A stretch of 64,000 nt of DNA from JACCZX01 sp963791315. Its GTDB lineage: Bacteria; Pseudomonadota; Gammaproteobacteria; Burkholderiales; Burkholderiaceae_F. This document shows, one piece after another, positions 36,284-46,535 of this stretch. Both the position numbers and the translations under genes were made by a program. Each line of letters opens with the position of its first letter. Positions within the stretch are counted from its first letter, which is position 1. Where the stretch lies: the NCBI GenBank assembly GCA_963791315.1, contig CAWBRQ010000002.1, positions 124,001-188,000 of the forward strand. Direction: 5' to 3'. The notes under the pieces were generated by a model. It searched no databases and was not told the origin of the DNA. It saw only the letters and a program-made list of their open reading frames with translations.

Positions 36284-37243
36284 ATGTCCGAGCCGGTAGC
36301 TGAGGAAGCGATGGAAGTGGTGCTTGCGCAGCCGCGTGGTTTCTGCGCGGGTGTTGACCGTGCGATTGAGATCGTCGAGCGAGCGCTTGCCGTGCACGGG
36401 GCGCCGATTTACGTGCGGCATGAGATCGTTCACAACAAATATGTCGTCGACGACCTGCGGGCCAAAGGTGCGGTGTTCATCGACGAGCTGGATCAAGTGC
36501 CGACCGGCGCCATCGTCGTGTTCTCCGCGCATGGAGTCGCAAAAGTAGTGCAGCGAGACGCGCTGCAACGCGGGTTGCGCGTGTTCGACGCCACGTGCCC
36601 GCTAGTGACGAAAGTGCATGTCGAAGTAGCAAAGCTGCGCGCTGCCGGACGGGAGATCGTGATGATCGGGCATCTCGGCCATCCGGAAGTCGAAGGCACG
36701 ATGGGCCAGTCCGAGGGCGGAATGCACTTGGTCGAAAGCGTCGAAGACGTCGAGCGGCTGCAGGTCCGATCACCGGATGCACTGGCGTACGTAACTCAGA
36801 CGACGTTGTCGCTGGACGACGCGGCCGCGATCATCGCAGCGCTGAAGCGGCGATTTCCGTCGATCGCTGCGCCAAAGAAAGCCGACATTTGTTATGCGAC
36901 ACAAAATCGGCAGGACGCGGTCAAGTTCATGGCGCCTCAAGTCGATGTCGTGATCGTGGTCGGCAGTGAAAACAGCTCAAATTCGAACCGCCTACGCGAG
37001 GTCGCGCAGCGGTTCGGTGTGCCGGCATATCTGGTTGACGATGCCGAGCAGCTCGACCCGGCGTGGGTCGCTGGCCGGCGCAGAATCGGCGTTACCGCCG
37101 GCGCTTCAGCGCCCGAAGTACTGGTAAGCGCATTGACCGAGCGGCTCAAGAAGCTGGGTGCGAAGAGCGTACGCCCGCTCGACGGCGTGCAGGAAAAGGT
37201 TGTGTTTCCGCTGCCTAAGGGATTGAATCAGTCGGCGGCTTAG
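36284..37243 (+). CDS. ispH: 4-hydroxy-3-methylbut-2-enyl diphosphate reductase
   Basis: A 319-residue iron-sulfur enzyme, the last step of the MEP isoprenoid pathway. The three cluster cysteines are in QPRGFCAGVDRAIEIVERAL, VFDATCPLVTKVH and ADICYATQNRQ. HEIVHNKYVV and the GSENSSNSNRLREVA loop are also typical. ATG at 36284 is chosen; MEVVLAQ at 36311 is an alternative start. The frame is intact. Confidence 0.97.
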   Translation: MSEPVAEEAMEVVLAQPRGFCAGVDRAIEIVERALAVHGAPIYVRHEIVHNKYVVDDLRAKGAVFIDELDQVPTGAIVVFSAHGVAKVVQRDALQRGLRVFDATCPLVTKVHVEVAKLRAAGREIVMIGHLGHPEVEGTMGQSEGGMHLVESVEDVERLQVRSPDALAYVTQTTLSLDDAAAIIAALKRRFPSIAAPKKADICYATQNRQDAVKFMAPQVDVVIVVGSENSSNSNRLREVAQRFGVPAYLVDDAEQLDPAWVAGRRRIGVTAGASAPEVLVSALTERLKKLGAKSVRPLDGVQEKVVFPLPKGLNQSAA

Positions 37244-37270
37244 AACGAAGAAACGGAACAGGAGACATCG

Positions 37271-37858
37271 ATGATGAAGTGGTTGTGTGCGCACTTAATC
37301 TTGGGGTTGGCGGGCATGGCTGCGGCGGTGTCGGTTGCCGCACAGCCCATGGAAGTCGAGGGACAGAAGTTCGAGCCGACGGTGCAGGTTGGCGGGCAAA
37401 CATTGAACCTGAACGGAGTTGGCTTGCGCAAGCGCGCAATCTTCAAGGTCTACGTAGCCGGCCTTTATGTCCCGCAGAAGAACACAGACGCGGCGACGCT
37501 GATCACCGATAAGGGGCCGCGGCGCGTTTCGTTGCGGATGTTGCGCGACGTCGATGCGGGCAGCTTCATCGACTCGTTCAATGATGGCTTGAAGAACAAC
37601 CTCACCGAAGCGCAGTTGGCGGCGCTGAAGCCGCAGATCGAGTCGCTCACGGCGACGTTGAAGTCGATCGGAGAAGCGAAAAAGGGCGATGCCATCAACT
37701 TCGACTACACACCGGAGGGCGGTACACGCATCAGCGTCAACGGACAGCCGCGCGGCGACCCCATCCCGGGTGCCGATTTTTTCTCCGCAGTGCTGCGTAT
37801 CTGGCTCGGCGACAAGCCGGCCGACGAAGCACTGAAGAAGGGAATGCTCGGCGCCTAA
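37271..37858 (+). CDS. Chalcone isomerase-like periplasmic protein
   Basis: A 195-residue protein with a signal peptide ending near SVAAQPME and a strong AGGAGA site. The body, with NGVGLRKRAIFKVYVAGLYV and later PGADFFSAVLRIWLGDKPAD, matches the chalcone isomerase-like family of bacteria, which lack the plant enzyme's catalytic set and probably bind small hydrophobic ligands. It lies between ispH and ogt with short gaps. Its function is unknown. Confidence 0.85.
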   Translation: MMKWLCAHLILGLAGMAAAVSVAAQPMEVEGQKFEPTVQVGGQTLNLNGVGLRKRAIFKVYVAGLYVPQKNTDAATLITDKGPRRVSLRMLRDVDAGSFIDSFNDGLKNNLTEAQLAALKPQIESLTATLKSIGEAKKGDAINFDYTPEGGTRISVNGQPRGDPIPGADFFSAVLRIWLGDKPADEALKKGMLGA

Positions 37859-37861
37859 GCG

Positions 37862-38389
37862 ATGCTGACCGCAGTTGATTTCCCATCGCGCAAGCCAGCG
37901 AGTGCAGCCGACAGGTTCGATGCCATCGTCCGGCTGCCATTTGCGTTCATCGGCGTACGCACCCATAACGCGCGCGTCGAAGAGATCTGTTTTCTGACAG
38001 GTGACCTTCGGCCAAGATCGCCGGTCAACTCATTGGCGCAACGTGCCGTGGATCAGCTGCTGGCTTACTGCGCCGATAGTTCGACTCCAATCGACCTACC
38101 GCTCGCAATCAAAGGAACCGATTTTCAACGTCGAGTGTGGGATCAAATCGCTCGCATCCCGCCTGGCTCGACCGCAACGTACGGAGAGTTGGCGCGCCGG
38201 CTAAATGGCGAAGCGCGCGCGGTCGGCCAGGCTTGCGGAGACAATCGGCTGCCGCTAGCAATTCCCTGTCACCGAGTCGTTGCGGCCTCAGGCATCGGCG
38301 GGTTCGCACACCATCGCGGCGGCACGTACGAGACCATCAAGCGCTGGTTGCTGCTTCACGAAGCAGGCAGCGAATTGCGTTTGACGTGA
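37862..38389 (+). CDS. ogt: Methylated-DNA-protein-cysteine methyltransferase
   Basis: A 175-residue DNA repair protein that takes the methyl group from O6-methylguanine onto Cys136 in LAIPCHRVVAASG. The DNA-binding helix region reads GTDFQRRVWDQIARIPPGST, with YGELARRL after it. The N-terminal half is divergent, as is usual. It starts three bases after the chalcone isomerase-like gene, so the two are probably cotranscribed. Confidence 0.94.
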   Translation: MLTAVDFPSRKPASAADRFDAIVRLPFAFIGVRTHNARVEEICFLTGDLRPRSPVNSLAQRAVDQLLAYCADSSTPIDLPLAIKGTDFQRRVWDQIARIPPGSTATYGELARRLNGEARAVGQACGDNRLPLAIPCHRVVAASGIGGFAHHRGGTYETIKRWLLLHEAGSELRLT

Positions 38390-38433
38390 GCACCGTCGCG
38401 CAGCGCAAATTGGATCGCTGACCGCTTGCCGCG

Positions 38434-39363
38434 ATGCCTTCACGCGCATCCAGGCAACGCGTTGTTACCGATGCCGCTGGCCCGGATGCTTTGATCGATA
38501 CGTTTGCGGACGCCATATGGCTTGAAGATGGACTGGCGCCGAACACGCTTGCCGCGTATCGACGTGATCTGTGCGGACTATCGGTCTGGCTTACCTCGCG
38601 CGGCACCACGCTGGCGGCCGCGCACGAAGCAGAGCTTGCTCAATACTTTGCTGACAAGCACGCCACCACGCTCGCCTCCACCGCCAATCGGCGGCTTGCC
38701 GTCCTGCGGCGTTTCTATCGATGGGCGATACGAGAGCGTCACGTCGCGCAAGATCCGACGCTGCGCCTGAAGAGTGCGAGAAAGCCACCTCGGTTTCCAA
38801 AGTCGTTGTCCGAAGACCAGGTAGAGGCGCTGCTGCGCGCTCCCGACACGGACACTACGCTCGGACTTCGCGATCGCGCCATGCTGGAACTTCTATATGC
38901 CACAGGACTGCGCGTCTCGGAGCTCGTTGGGCTCACGTTGTCGCAACTGTCGCTCAGCGAAGGCTTGGTGCGCGTGTTCGGTAAGGGAGGCAAAGAGCGC
39001 ATCGTTCCACTCGGTGCAGAAGCGCGCAACTGGATCGAGCGCTACTTGAAGGAAGGGCGTGGCGTGCTCCTCGGCCGACGTGTGGCAGATGCGCTTTTTG
39101 TCACGCAGCGCGCGCACTCGATGAGCCGCCAGATGTTTTGGCTATTGATCAAGCGCTATGCCGCGCGTGCCGCGATCGATGCCCCGTTGTCACCGCACGG
39201 GCTTCGTCATGCGTTCGCGACACATCTGCTGAATCATGGCGCCGATTTGCGGGTGGTGCAGCTGCTGCTGGGCCATGCCGATATTTCGACTACACAGATT
39301 TATACGCATGTCGCGCGCGCCAGGTTAAAGGCACTGCACGCACAGCATCACCCGCGCGGCTAG
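38434..39363 (+). CDS. xerD: Site-specific tyrosine recombinase XerD
   Basis: A 309-residue recombinase that resolves chromosome dimers at dif with XerC and FtsK. The full catalytic set is visible: Arg160 (TGLRVSELVGL), Lys184 (GKGGKERIVPL), His255 and Arg258 (HGLRHAFATHLL), His281 (GHADISTTQIYTH) and Tyr290. The length and the STTQIYTHV ending are those of XerD rather than of phage integrases, and no attachment site or phage gene is near. The frame is intact. Confidence 0.95.
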   Translation: MPSRASRQRVVTDAAGPDALIDTFADAIWLEDGLAPNTLAAYRRDLCGLSVWLTSRGTTLAAAHEAELAQYFADKHATTLASTANRRLAVLRRFYRWAIRERHVAQDPTLRLKSARKPPRFPKSLSEDQVEALLRAPDTDTTLGLRDRAMLELLYATGLRVSELVGLTLSQLSLSEGLVRVFGKGGKERIVPLGAEARNWIERYLKEGRGVLLGRRVADALFVTQRAHSMSRQMFWLLIKRYAARAAIDAPLSPHGLRHAFATHLLNHGADLRVVQLLLGHADISTTQIYTHVARARLKALHAQHHPRG

Positions 39364-39371
39364 ACTGACTT

Positions 39372-40007
39372 ATGCAGTGGGTCAATTTGTTCCTGGCAAT
39401 TTGCGCGGCGTATCTGATCGGATCGGTGCCGTTCGCCGTCATCGTCAGCCGCGCGATGGGTTTGGCCGACCCGCGCACGTATGGATCGGGTAATCCTGGC
39501 GCTACCAATGTGCTGCGCTCGGGCAACAAATGGGCTGCGGCGCTGACGCTGCTGGGCGACGGGCTTAAAGGGTGGTTCGCTGTATGGCTCGCGCTGCGCT
39601 TTGGTCCGCCGCACGGCATTGCCGATACCGGCGTGGCACTGGTGGCGATTGCAGTCGTCCTCGGTCATTTGTATCCGCTTTTTCTTCGCTTTCGCGGCGG
39701 CAAGGGGATCGCGACTGCAGCCGGAGTCATCATCGCGCTCAATCCATGGCTCGCACTGGCAACTGCGATCACGTGGGTGATCGTTGCAGTGTTCTTCCGC
39801 TACTCATCGCTGGCGTCGATCGCCGCTGCCGTTTTTGCGCCGTTTTATTCCGCGTTCGGATGGGGGTTCGACGCGCGCTTCGTCGCGCTCGTCGTCATCG
39901 CCGGATTCACGGTGTATCGCCATAAAGTAAACATCCGCCATCTACTTGCGGGTACCGAGCGCCGCATCGGCGCAAAGCGAGAAGGCGTGGCAGCAGGGGG
40001 CCGCTAG
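39372..40007 (+). CDS. plsY: Glycerol-3-phosphate acyltransferase PlsY
   Basis: A 211-residue inner-membrane protein that acylates glycerol-3-phosphate from acyl-phosphate at the start of phospholipid synthesis. Motifs are AYLIGSVPFAVIVSR, YGSGNPGATNVLRSGNK and RFRGGKGIATAAGV. The stop overlaps the stop of the convergent tsaD in a CTAG, the same arrangement as murJ and DUF962 at 564-567. Confidence 0.96.
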   Translation: MQWVNLFLAICAAYLIGSVPFAVIVSRAMGLADPRTYGSGNPGATNVLRSGNKWAAALTLLGDGLKGWFAVWLALRFGPPHGIADTGVALVAIAVVLGHLYPLFLRFRGGKGIATAAGVIIALNPWLALATAITWVIVAVFFRYSSLASIAAAVFAPFYSAFGWGFDARFVALVVIAGFTVYRHKVNIRHLLAGTERRIGAKREGVAAGGR

Positions 40008-41041
40008 GAGCTAGTTGCGTCAGCAAGTGACCAGCGCGGATGCACCGAGAACGCAAGTGGCTTCTGGTCGACCGCAGATTCACCGCTGCGCTTCAGCTTT
40101 GCCAGTCCCGCCAATGCAATCATCGCGCCGTTGTCGGTACACAAATCAGGGGGTGGAAAAAATACCTCGCCCCGGCGCTCCGTTACTTCCGCTTGCAACC
40201 GCGCTCGCAACTGCGCATTTGCACCGACGCCACCGGCAACGACTAACGTTCTGAGGCCACTCTGATCGAGCGCGCGCATCGCCTTGGCGGCGAGCACGTC
40301 GACAATAGCTTCGACAAACGCACGCGCGATGTCGGCGCGTGCTTGTTCGCACACATTGCCCTTACCGGCGCGGCGTACTGCCGTCAAAACGGCCGTCTTT
40401 AAACCGCTAAAGCTGAAGTTCAGGTCGCCGCTGCCAATCATCGGGCGTGGCAGCGTGACGGCGCCAGGATCACCGAATGCGGCGAGGCGCGACACAGCGG
40501 GCCCGCCGGGATACCCCAGTCCGAGCAGTTGCGCTGTCTTGTCGAATGCCTCACCCGCGGCGTCGTCAAGCGTTTCACCCAGCAGTCGATAGTCTCCCCA
40601 ACCCCCGACGTGCAGCAGTTGCGTATGGCCGCCGGACACCAGCAGCGCGATAAACGGGAACGTCGGCGCCGGCTGCGACAACAACGGCGAGAGTAGATGC
40701 CCTTCCATGTGGTGAACTCGATAAACCGGCCGCTCAAGCGCGTAACCCAAGGCGTGCGCGATGCTCGTGCCCACCAGAAGCGCGCCGGCTAAACCGGGGC
40801 CGGCGGTGACCGCAATCGCATCGATCTGTGTCGCCTCGCACCGGGCGGCCGCCAGGACCAGATCCAGAAGCGGCAGAACGCGGCGAATGTGGTCGCGCGA
40901 CGCCAACTCCGGCACCACGCCTCCGTAAGCGACATGCATGTCCACCTGCGAGTGCAGTTGTTGGGCGAGCAGGCCGTGTTCGCTATCGAGCAGTGCGAGC
41001 CCCGTTTCATCGCACGAGGTTTCGATTCCCAGAATCAGCAT
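40004..41041 (-). CDS. tsaD: tRNA N6-adenosine threonylcarbamoyltransferase TsaD
   Basis: A 345-residue protein that forms t6A37 in ANN-decoding tRNAs with TsaB and TsaE. The start reads MLILGIETSCDETGLALLDS, the metal site is YRVHHMEGHLLSPL, and SGGHTQLLHVGGWGDYRLLG and GGVGANAQLR follow. It is divergent from rpsU, a conserved neighbourhood. The frame is intact. Confidence 0.97.
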   Translation of the reverse strand: MLILGIETSCDETGLALLDSEHGLLAQQLHSQVDMHVAYGGVVPELASRDHIRRVLPLLDLVLAAARCEATQIDAIAVTAGPGLAGALLVGTSIAHALGYALERPVYRVHHMEGHLLSPLLSQPAPTFPFIALLVSGGHTQLLHVGGWGDYRLLGETLDDAAGEAFDKTAQLLGLGYPGGPAVSRLAAFGDPGAVTLPRPMIGSGDLNFSFSGLKTAVLTAVRRAGKGNVCEQARADIARAFVEAIVDVLAAKAMRALDQSGLRTLVVAGGVGANAQLRARLQAEVTERRGEVFFPPPDLCTDNGAMIALAGLAKLKRSGESAVDQKPLAFSVHPRWSLADATSS

Positions 41042-41158
41042 CCCGCCAGTGTAAGGAGGGTCAACGTGGCGGTTGTGGCACGAACGAATTGTCGGCTAGA
41101 ATTACCGGCTTTCCGGACTGCGCAAGCGTCCAGCTAATCCAAGGACTTGTACTTACCG

Positions 41159-41371
41159 ATGCCTACCATTCGCCTTAAAGAAAACGAGCCATTCGAAGTG
41201 GCTTTGCGCCGCTTCAAGCGCACGATCGAGAAAAGTGGCTTGTTGACCGAATTGCGGGCACGTGAGTTTTATGAAAAGCCGACAGCAGAGCGCAAGCGCA
41301 AGCGCTCCGCCGCCATCAAGCGTCACTTCAAGCGTCTGCGCGGGCAGATGTTGCCCAAGAAGCTTTACTAG
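41159..41371 (+). CDS. rpsU: 30S ribosomal protein S21
   Basis: A 70-residue basic protein reading MPTIRLKENEPFEVALRRFK and ending RLRGQMLPKKLY. This is the standard S21. It is the first gene of the rpsU-yqeY-dnaG-rpoD macromolecular synthesis block, with its own terminator-like hairpin directly after, which may reduce transcription into the rest. Confidence 0.97.
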   Translation: MPTIRLKENEPFEVALRRFKRTIEKSGLLTELRAREFYEKPTAERKRKRSAAIKRHFKRLRGQMLPKKLY

Positions 41372-41403
41372 ACCGGGTTTACGAGTCTCAGCAGCAGTGC
41401 ACG

Positions 41404-41430
41404 GCGCGCCATGGCGCGCTTTTCTTTTTT
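41404..41430 (+). terminator. Terminator or attenuator between rpsU and yqeY
   Basis: GCGCGC-CATG-GCGCGC forms a 6-bp stem followed by TTTTCTTTTTT. It lies 33 bases after rpsU and ends directly at the yqeY ribosome site GGAGG. Confidence 0.7.
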
Positions 41431-41439
41431 GGAGGCTCC

Positions 41440-41889
41440 ATGTCGATGTCTTTGAAGGATCGAATTACCGAAGACATGAAAAGCGCCATGCGCGCAAAGC
41501 AAAGCGACCGCCTGAGTGCGATTCGTTTACTGCTGGCGGCGATCAAGCAGAAAGAGGTCGACGAGCGCGTCACGGTGGACGACACGGCGGTGCTCGGAAT
41601 CATCGAGAAGCTGGCTAAGCAGCGCAATGACTCCATCGAGCAGTTTGAAAAAGCCGGTCGCACCGATCTGGCAGCAAAAGAAAGGGATGAGCTTCAGTTG
41701 CTAAGAGGATATCTGCCGCAGCAGATGTCTGATGCTGAACTGTCGGCCGCGATCGACGCCGCGATTGCTGAGTCCGGCGCTACCGGTCCACAAGCGATGG
41801 GCAAGGCTATGGCACTCCTGAAGCCTCGCATTGCTGGGCGGGCCGATATGGGCAGGGCCTCGGCGCTCGTCAAGCAGCGGCTAGCCTGA
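41440..41889 (+). CDS. yqeY: GatB/YqeY domain protein
   Basis: A 149-residue protein of the YqeY family, similar to the tail of GatB. Typical segments are LKDRITEDMKSAMRAKQSDR, LSAIRLLLAAIKQKEVDER and ELQLLRGYLPQQMSD. It may bind tRNA, but the function is not established. It has a good GGAGG site. It sits between rpsU and dnaG, its normal position in betaproteobacteria. Confidence 0.95.
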   Translation: MSMSLKDRITEDMKSAMRAKQSDRLSAIRLLLAAIKQKEVDERVTVDDTAVLGIIEKLAKQRNDSIEQFEKAGRTDLAAKERDELQLLRGYLPQQMSDAELSAAIDAAIAESGATGPQAMGKAMALLKPRIAGRADMGRASALVKQRLA

Positions 41890-41959
41890 TCTTTTCCTGT
41901 AACCCGCAGGGTCGAACGTCTGCGTCATCGCAATCGGCGGTGCGTAAACTTTCACGAAA

Positions 41960-43752
41960 ATGATTCCTCAAAGCTTCATTCAGGACCTGCTCGCGCGCGT
42001 CGATATCGTCGAGGTCGTCGGCCGCTACGTACAGCTGAAAAAGGGCGGGCAGAACTATGCCGGGCTGTGCCCTTTTCACGCCGAAAAGTCTCCATCGTTC
42101 ACCGTGAGTCCATCGAAGCAGTTTTTTCACTGCTTCGGTTGCGGCGCGCATGGCAGTGCTATCGGTTTCCTGATGGAGCACCGCGGGCAAGGGTACGTCG
42201 ATGCGATTCGTGATCTGGCGCAGGTGGCCGGCATGCAGGTTCCAGAAACCGAGCGTGCGGCTGATTCGCATTCGAAGACGCGGGCGCTGACGGATGTCTT
42301 GTCGCGTGCGACCGACTTCTATCGTGGCCAGCTCAAAGACAGCCCGCCTGCGATCGATTATCTGAAGCGACGCGGCGTTACGGGTCAAACCGCCGCTCGG
42401 TTTGCGTTGGGATACGCGCCTGATGCGTGGCAGCCGTTGCGTTCTGCCTTCGACAATTACGACGATCCGCAGATGGTCGAAGCGGGGTTGGTCATTTCTG
42501 ACGAAGGCAAGCGTTACGACCGATTTCGTGGCCGCGTGATGTTCCCGATTCGCAATGCGCGTGGGCAGGTCGTCGGCTTCGGCGCGCGGGTTCTCGATGC
42601 CGGTGAGCCGAAATATCTGAATTCACCCGAGACGCCGATCTTTCGCAAAGGGCCACGAGCTGTACGGCCTGCACGAGGCGCGGGACGCGATTCGCAAGAG
42701 CGGTCGAGCGATCGTGGCCGAGGGCTACATGGATGTCATCCGGCTGGCGCAGGCGGGCTTCGATGAATCGGTTGCAGCGCTCGGCACCGCTGTCACCAGC
42801 GCGCACGTGAGCGCGCTTTTCAAGGCGGCCGATCATGTGATCTTCGCTTTCGACGGTGACGCCGCAGGACGCAAGGCAGCACGCCGCGCGCTTGAGGCAG
42901 CACTGCCAGTGATCGCCGACACCAAGCGTGCAAGCTTCGTGTCGCTGCCGGAGGGCCAAGACCCGGATAGTCTGATCGGCGATGCAGGCGCGGCAGGTTT
43001 CGAATCTGTGCTTGAGCGAAGCGCTGCCGTTGTCCGAGTTTTTGATCAGGAGTTTGACGGGAACGCCAGACCGGCGGCCGACCAGCGCCGAGGAGCGCGC
43101 AGCCTTGTTGGGGGCTGCAAAACCGCTGCTGTTGTCGATGGCGCCGGGCGCGATGCGGCTGCAGCTGGTGCAGGAACTCGCCGACGCTACCCGCACTCCG
43201 CACGATGCGGTCGAAGCGCTGTATGGACTGCGCAGAGCGCCGAGGCCGCGCATCGCTTCGGCGGAGCGTCATACACCGCGGATGGAGGTTAGCGACTTGA
43301 AGCTGGGCATCCTGCAGCAGTTGCTCGCGCATCCGATGCTTGCCAGAGAGTTCAATCAGGATGTGATTGACGAGCATTTGCATGGCGACGACAGGATTGA
43401 CCGCGAGATCGCTGAAGTTTGGCGCGCTTCGACAGCGACCACGGCCTCCGAGGCGGCGGTACTCAGCCACGGTGCCTTGCTCGAGATGCTGACGGACAGC
43501 GATTACGCCGACGAGTACCGTGCGATCGCCGCCCAGGAAATGGAGATCGAAACCGGGGTTGAAGTGGCGCGCCAGATCGTCTCCGAGGCGTTCGCGAAGT
43601 TGAGGCTGCGCCGGTTCGAGCGAGATCGCGCTGAGCGGTTGGCCGACTATGAGCGGGATCCGTCGCCCCAGCGCCTGGACGCCTACCGGGCCGCTGATCA
43701 GGCCTACACGCGGGCGCGGGAGCCGGGCGACCCGCGCGTTGCCACCCGATAA
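41960..43752 (+). CDS. dnaG: DNA primase (two frameshifts)
   Basis: A primase of about 597 residues that makes RNA primers at the replication fork. The N-terminal zinc finger is CPFHAEKSPSFTVSPSKQFF followed by HCFGCG. The TOPRIM domain has RAIVAEGYMDVIRLAQAGF and VIFAFDGDAAGRKAARRALE. The C-terminal DnaB-binding region is intact. Frame breaks lie near 42650, where FRKGHELYGLHEARD is restored by removing one G from aaaggg, and near 43020-43040. The first is an extra base; both are inferred to be sequence errors. Confidence 0.95.
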
Positions 43753-44174
43753 CGGCTGCAAGTCTCCGCGCGGAATTGAACTTTTTGCCGCAAAAACGGC
43801 CGAATGGTGGTATATTTAACGGTTGTCGCGGCTCACCATCGTCCAACGGACGACAAATGAGCTCGAGCGCCCAGGAGATCGCGAATGATCGGTGGCGCGA
43901 GTAAATTTTAAGCGTCGGCGTGCGCAATTACCGGAACGCGATCTTCGGATCGGACGTTGGGTTATTTGGTCTCAGACGGGATCTCATGCGCAGCTGTCGT
44001 AAAGATCGGCCTGATTCTGCGTGAGTAGAAGCGCGGCTTGGTTGAGAAGGCTCATTTGAACCCAATGATGTTGTTGTCGACTGCGCACCGGGCGGCTCAA
44101 TCGCCTGCGAGCGCGCTTGGCATTGACGAACCGGTTGGACGCGCGGGCGCGCTCTGATCGAAACAGGTGACGCG
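43753..44174. other. Intergenic region upstream of rpoD
   Basis: No gene was seen in these 422 bases. At 43808-43816 TGGTATATT looks like an extended -10 element, but no good -35 lies at the right distance: TTGAAC at 43776 is 29 bases away. This space should hold the internal promoters of rpoD, possibly including a heat-shock promoter. Confidence 0.45.
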
Positions 44175-46437
44175 ATGGCATTGAGAAAACAGGAAGTAAA
44201 AAAAGTCGAAGCGAAGGCAAAGCCCTCTCGCGCAGTTGCATACGACGAGCACGGCAAAGTTGCGAAGAGTGCGATGAAAAAGCTCGAGGCGACGTTGCTG
44301 TCCTCGACTGCCAAATTGGCGGGCGCTCGCTCCGCAGCTCAAGATACCAATGGGACCAATGGCCCCACGCCCGCGGATGGGACTGCAGTTCGAGGCCGCC
44401 CTGGCCGCAAGCCCAAGCAAAGCACGGAACAGCTGCTCAATGGCGGCGCCGACGCGGTGCCCGAGGCGGTCGACACTGGCGACGATCCGAGCGTGCAGAT
44501 CGTCGAGAAGATGAGCGCGACGAAGCTGCGCGCCAAGGATCGCCGGGCCAAGGAAAAGGCGCTGAAAGAAGCACTTGAGCGCAGCTACCACGGTACCGAA
44601 GAAGACCTCGAAACCCGCCGCAACAAGCTAAAGGCGCTGATCAAGCTCGGCAAGGAGCGCGGCTTTCTGACCTATGCCGAGATCAACGATCACCTGCCCG
44701 ACGAACTCGTCGACGCCGAGGCGATCGACGCGATCATCAGCACGTTCAGCGACATGGGGATGCAGGTCTTCGACCAGGCGCCCGACGCCGAGACGGTGCT
44801 GATGACCGAGAACGTTCCGGCGGCGACGCCCGACGATGACGCCGAGGAAGAGGTCGAGGCTGCGCTGTCGACGGTCGATGCCGAGTTTGGCCGCACGACT
44901 GATCCGGTGCGCATGTACATGCGCGAGATGGGTTCGGTCGAGCTGCTGACGCGCGAAGGCGAGATCGAGATCGCCAAGCGCATCGAAGATGGTCTGAAGC
45001 ACATGGTGATGGCGATCTCCGCGTGCCCGACGACGATTGCCGAAATCCTCGCGCACGGCGAGCGCATTCGAGGCACCGAAATCCCGATCGACGAAGTGGT
45101 CGATGGGCTGATGGATCCGACTGGCCGAGGATTTCCCGACCGCCGGTGGGCGATGAGGAAGACGAAGAGGGCGAAGAGACGACCGACATCGGCGCTTCGC
45201 GGCATGACGGCAGAGCAGTTGGACGAGCTGAAGGTGCGTGCGCTCGACAAGTTCGATCACGTCACGAAGCTGTTCGACAAGATGCGCGTGTCGTTCGAAA
45301 AGGAAGGCTACAAGTCACCGGGCTATCTGAAGTCGCAGCAGAAAATTCTCGATGAACTGATGAGCCTGCGCTTTACGGCGAAGATGGTCGAGCAGCTGTC
45401 GGACACGCTGCGCGCGTCAGGTCGACGAAGTGCGCTCGATCGAAAAACAGATTCTACGAGATCACCGTCAACAAGTGCGGCATGCCGCGCACGCATTTCC
45501 TGAAGACGTTTCCGGGCAATGAAACGAATATGCGCTGGGCCGACGCGCGAAGCCGATTCGGAGCCAGCCGTACGCCGAGATGCTGCGGCCGCAATCTGCC
45601 GGCGGTGCAGGAATTGCAGGGCAAGCTGGTCGACCTGCAAAAGCGTGTCGTGTTGCCGCTGAAGGACCTGCGCGAGGTCTACAAGCAGATGGCTACCGGC
45701 GAAGCGAAGGCGCGCAAGGCCAAGCGCGAGATGACTGAAGCCAATCTGCGTCTGGTGATTTCGATCGCGAAGAAATACACCAATCGCGGCTTGCAGTTTC
45801 TCGATCTGATTCAGGAAGGCAACATCGGCTTGATGAAGGCGGTCGATAAGTTCGAATATCGCCGCGGCTACAAGTTTTCGACCTATGCAACGTGGTGGAT
45901 TCGGCAGGCGATCACGCGCTCGATCGCCGATCAGGCGCGCACGATCCGCATTCCGGTGCACATGATCGAGACGATCAACAAGATGAACCGGATCTCGCGC
46001 CAGATCCTGCAGGAAACCGGCCAAGAGCCCGATCCGGCGACGCTGGCGGTCAAGATGGAAATGCCGGAAGACAAGATCCGCAAGATCATGAAGATCGCGA
46101 AAGAGCCGATCAGGATGGAAACGCCGATCGGCGACGACGACGATTCGCATCTGGGCGACTTCATCGAAGACACAGTACGACTGTCGCACCGGTCGACGCC
46201 GCGCAGTACAACAGTCTGTCGGATGTGACCAAGGATGTGCTCGATTCGCTGACGCCACGCGAAGCGAAGGTGCTGCGCATGCGCTTCGGCATCGAGATGT
46301 CGACCGACCACACGCTGGAAGAAGTCGGCAAGCAGTTCGACGTCACGCGCGAGCGAATTCGCCAGATCGAGGCGAAGGCGCTGCGCAAGCTGCGCCATCC
46401 AAGCCGCTCGGACAAGCTGAAGAGTTTCCTTGAGTAG
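44175..46437 (+). CDS. rpoD: RNA polymerase sigma-70 factor RpoD (several frameshifts)
   Basis: The primary sigma factor, about 754 residues when rebuilt. It has a long Ala/Lys-rich N-terminus, region 1.1 (IKLGKERGFLTYAEINDHLP), region 1.2 (TDPVRMYMREMGSVELLTRE), and a non-conserved insert. Regions 2.1-2.4 include NLRLVISIAKKYTNRGLQFL and FSTYATWWIRQAITRSIAD; region 4 ends RERIRQIEAKALRKLRHPSR. Indels lie near 45120, 45185, 45420, 45530 and 46180. No second housekeeping sigma gene is seen, so the breaks are inferred to be errors. Confidence 0.95.
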
Positions 46438-46452
46438 AACTCTCGTCCACAC

Positions 46453-46531
<79 letters not shown>

Positions 46532-46535
46532 CTTA

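Noticed and set aside
38434..39363. XerD as a phage or island integrase
   Set aside because: It has the length and motifs of chromosomal XerD and no att site, phage gene or composition change nearby.
43776..43816. TTGAAC and TATATT as a -35/-10 pair before rpoD
   Set aside because: They are 29 bases apart, too far for sigma-70; only the extended -10 is worth noting.
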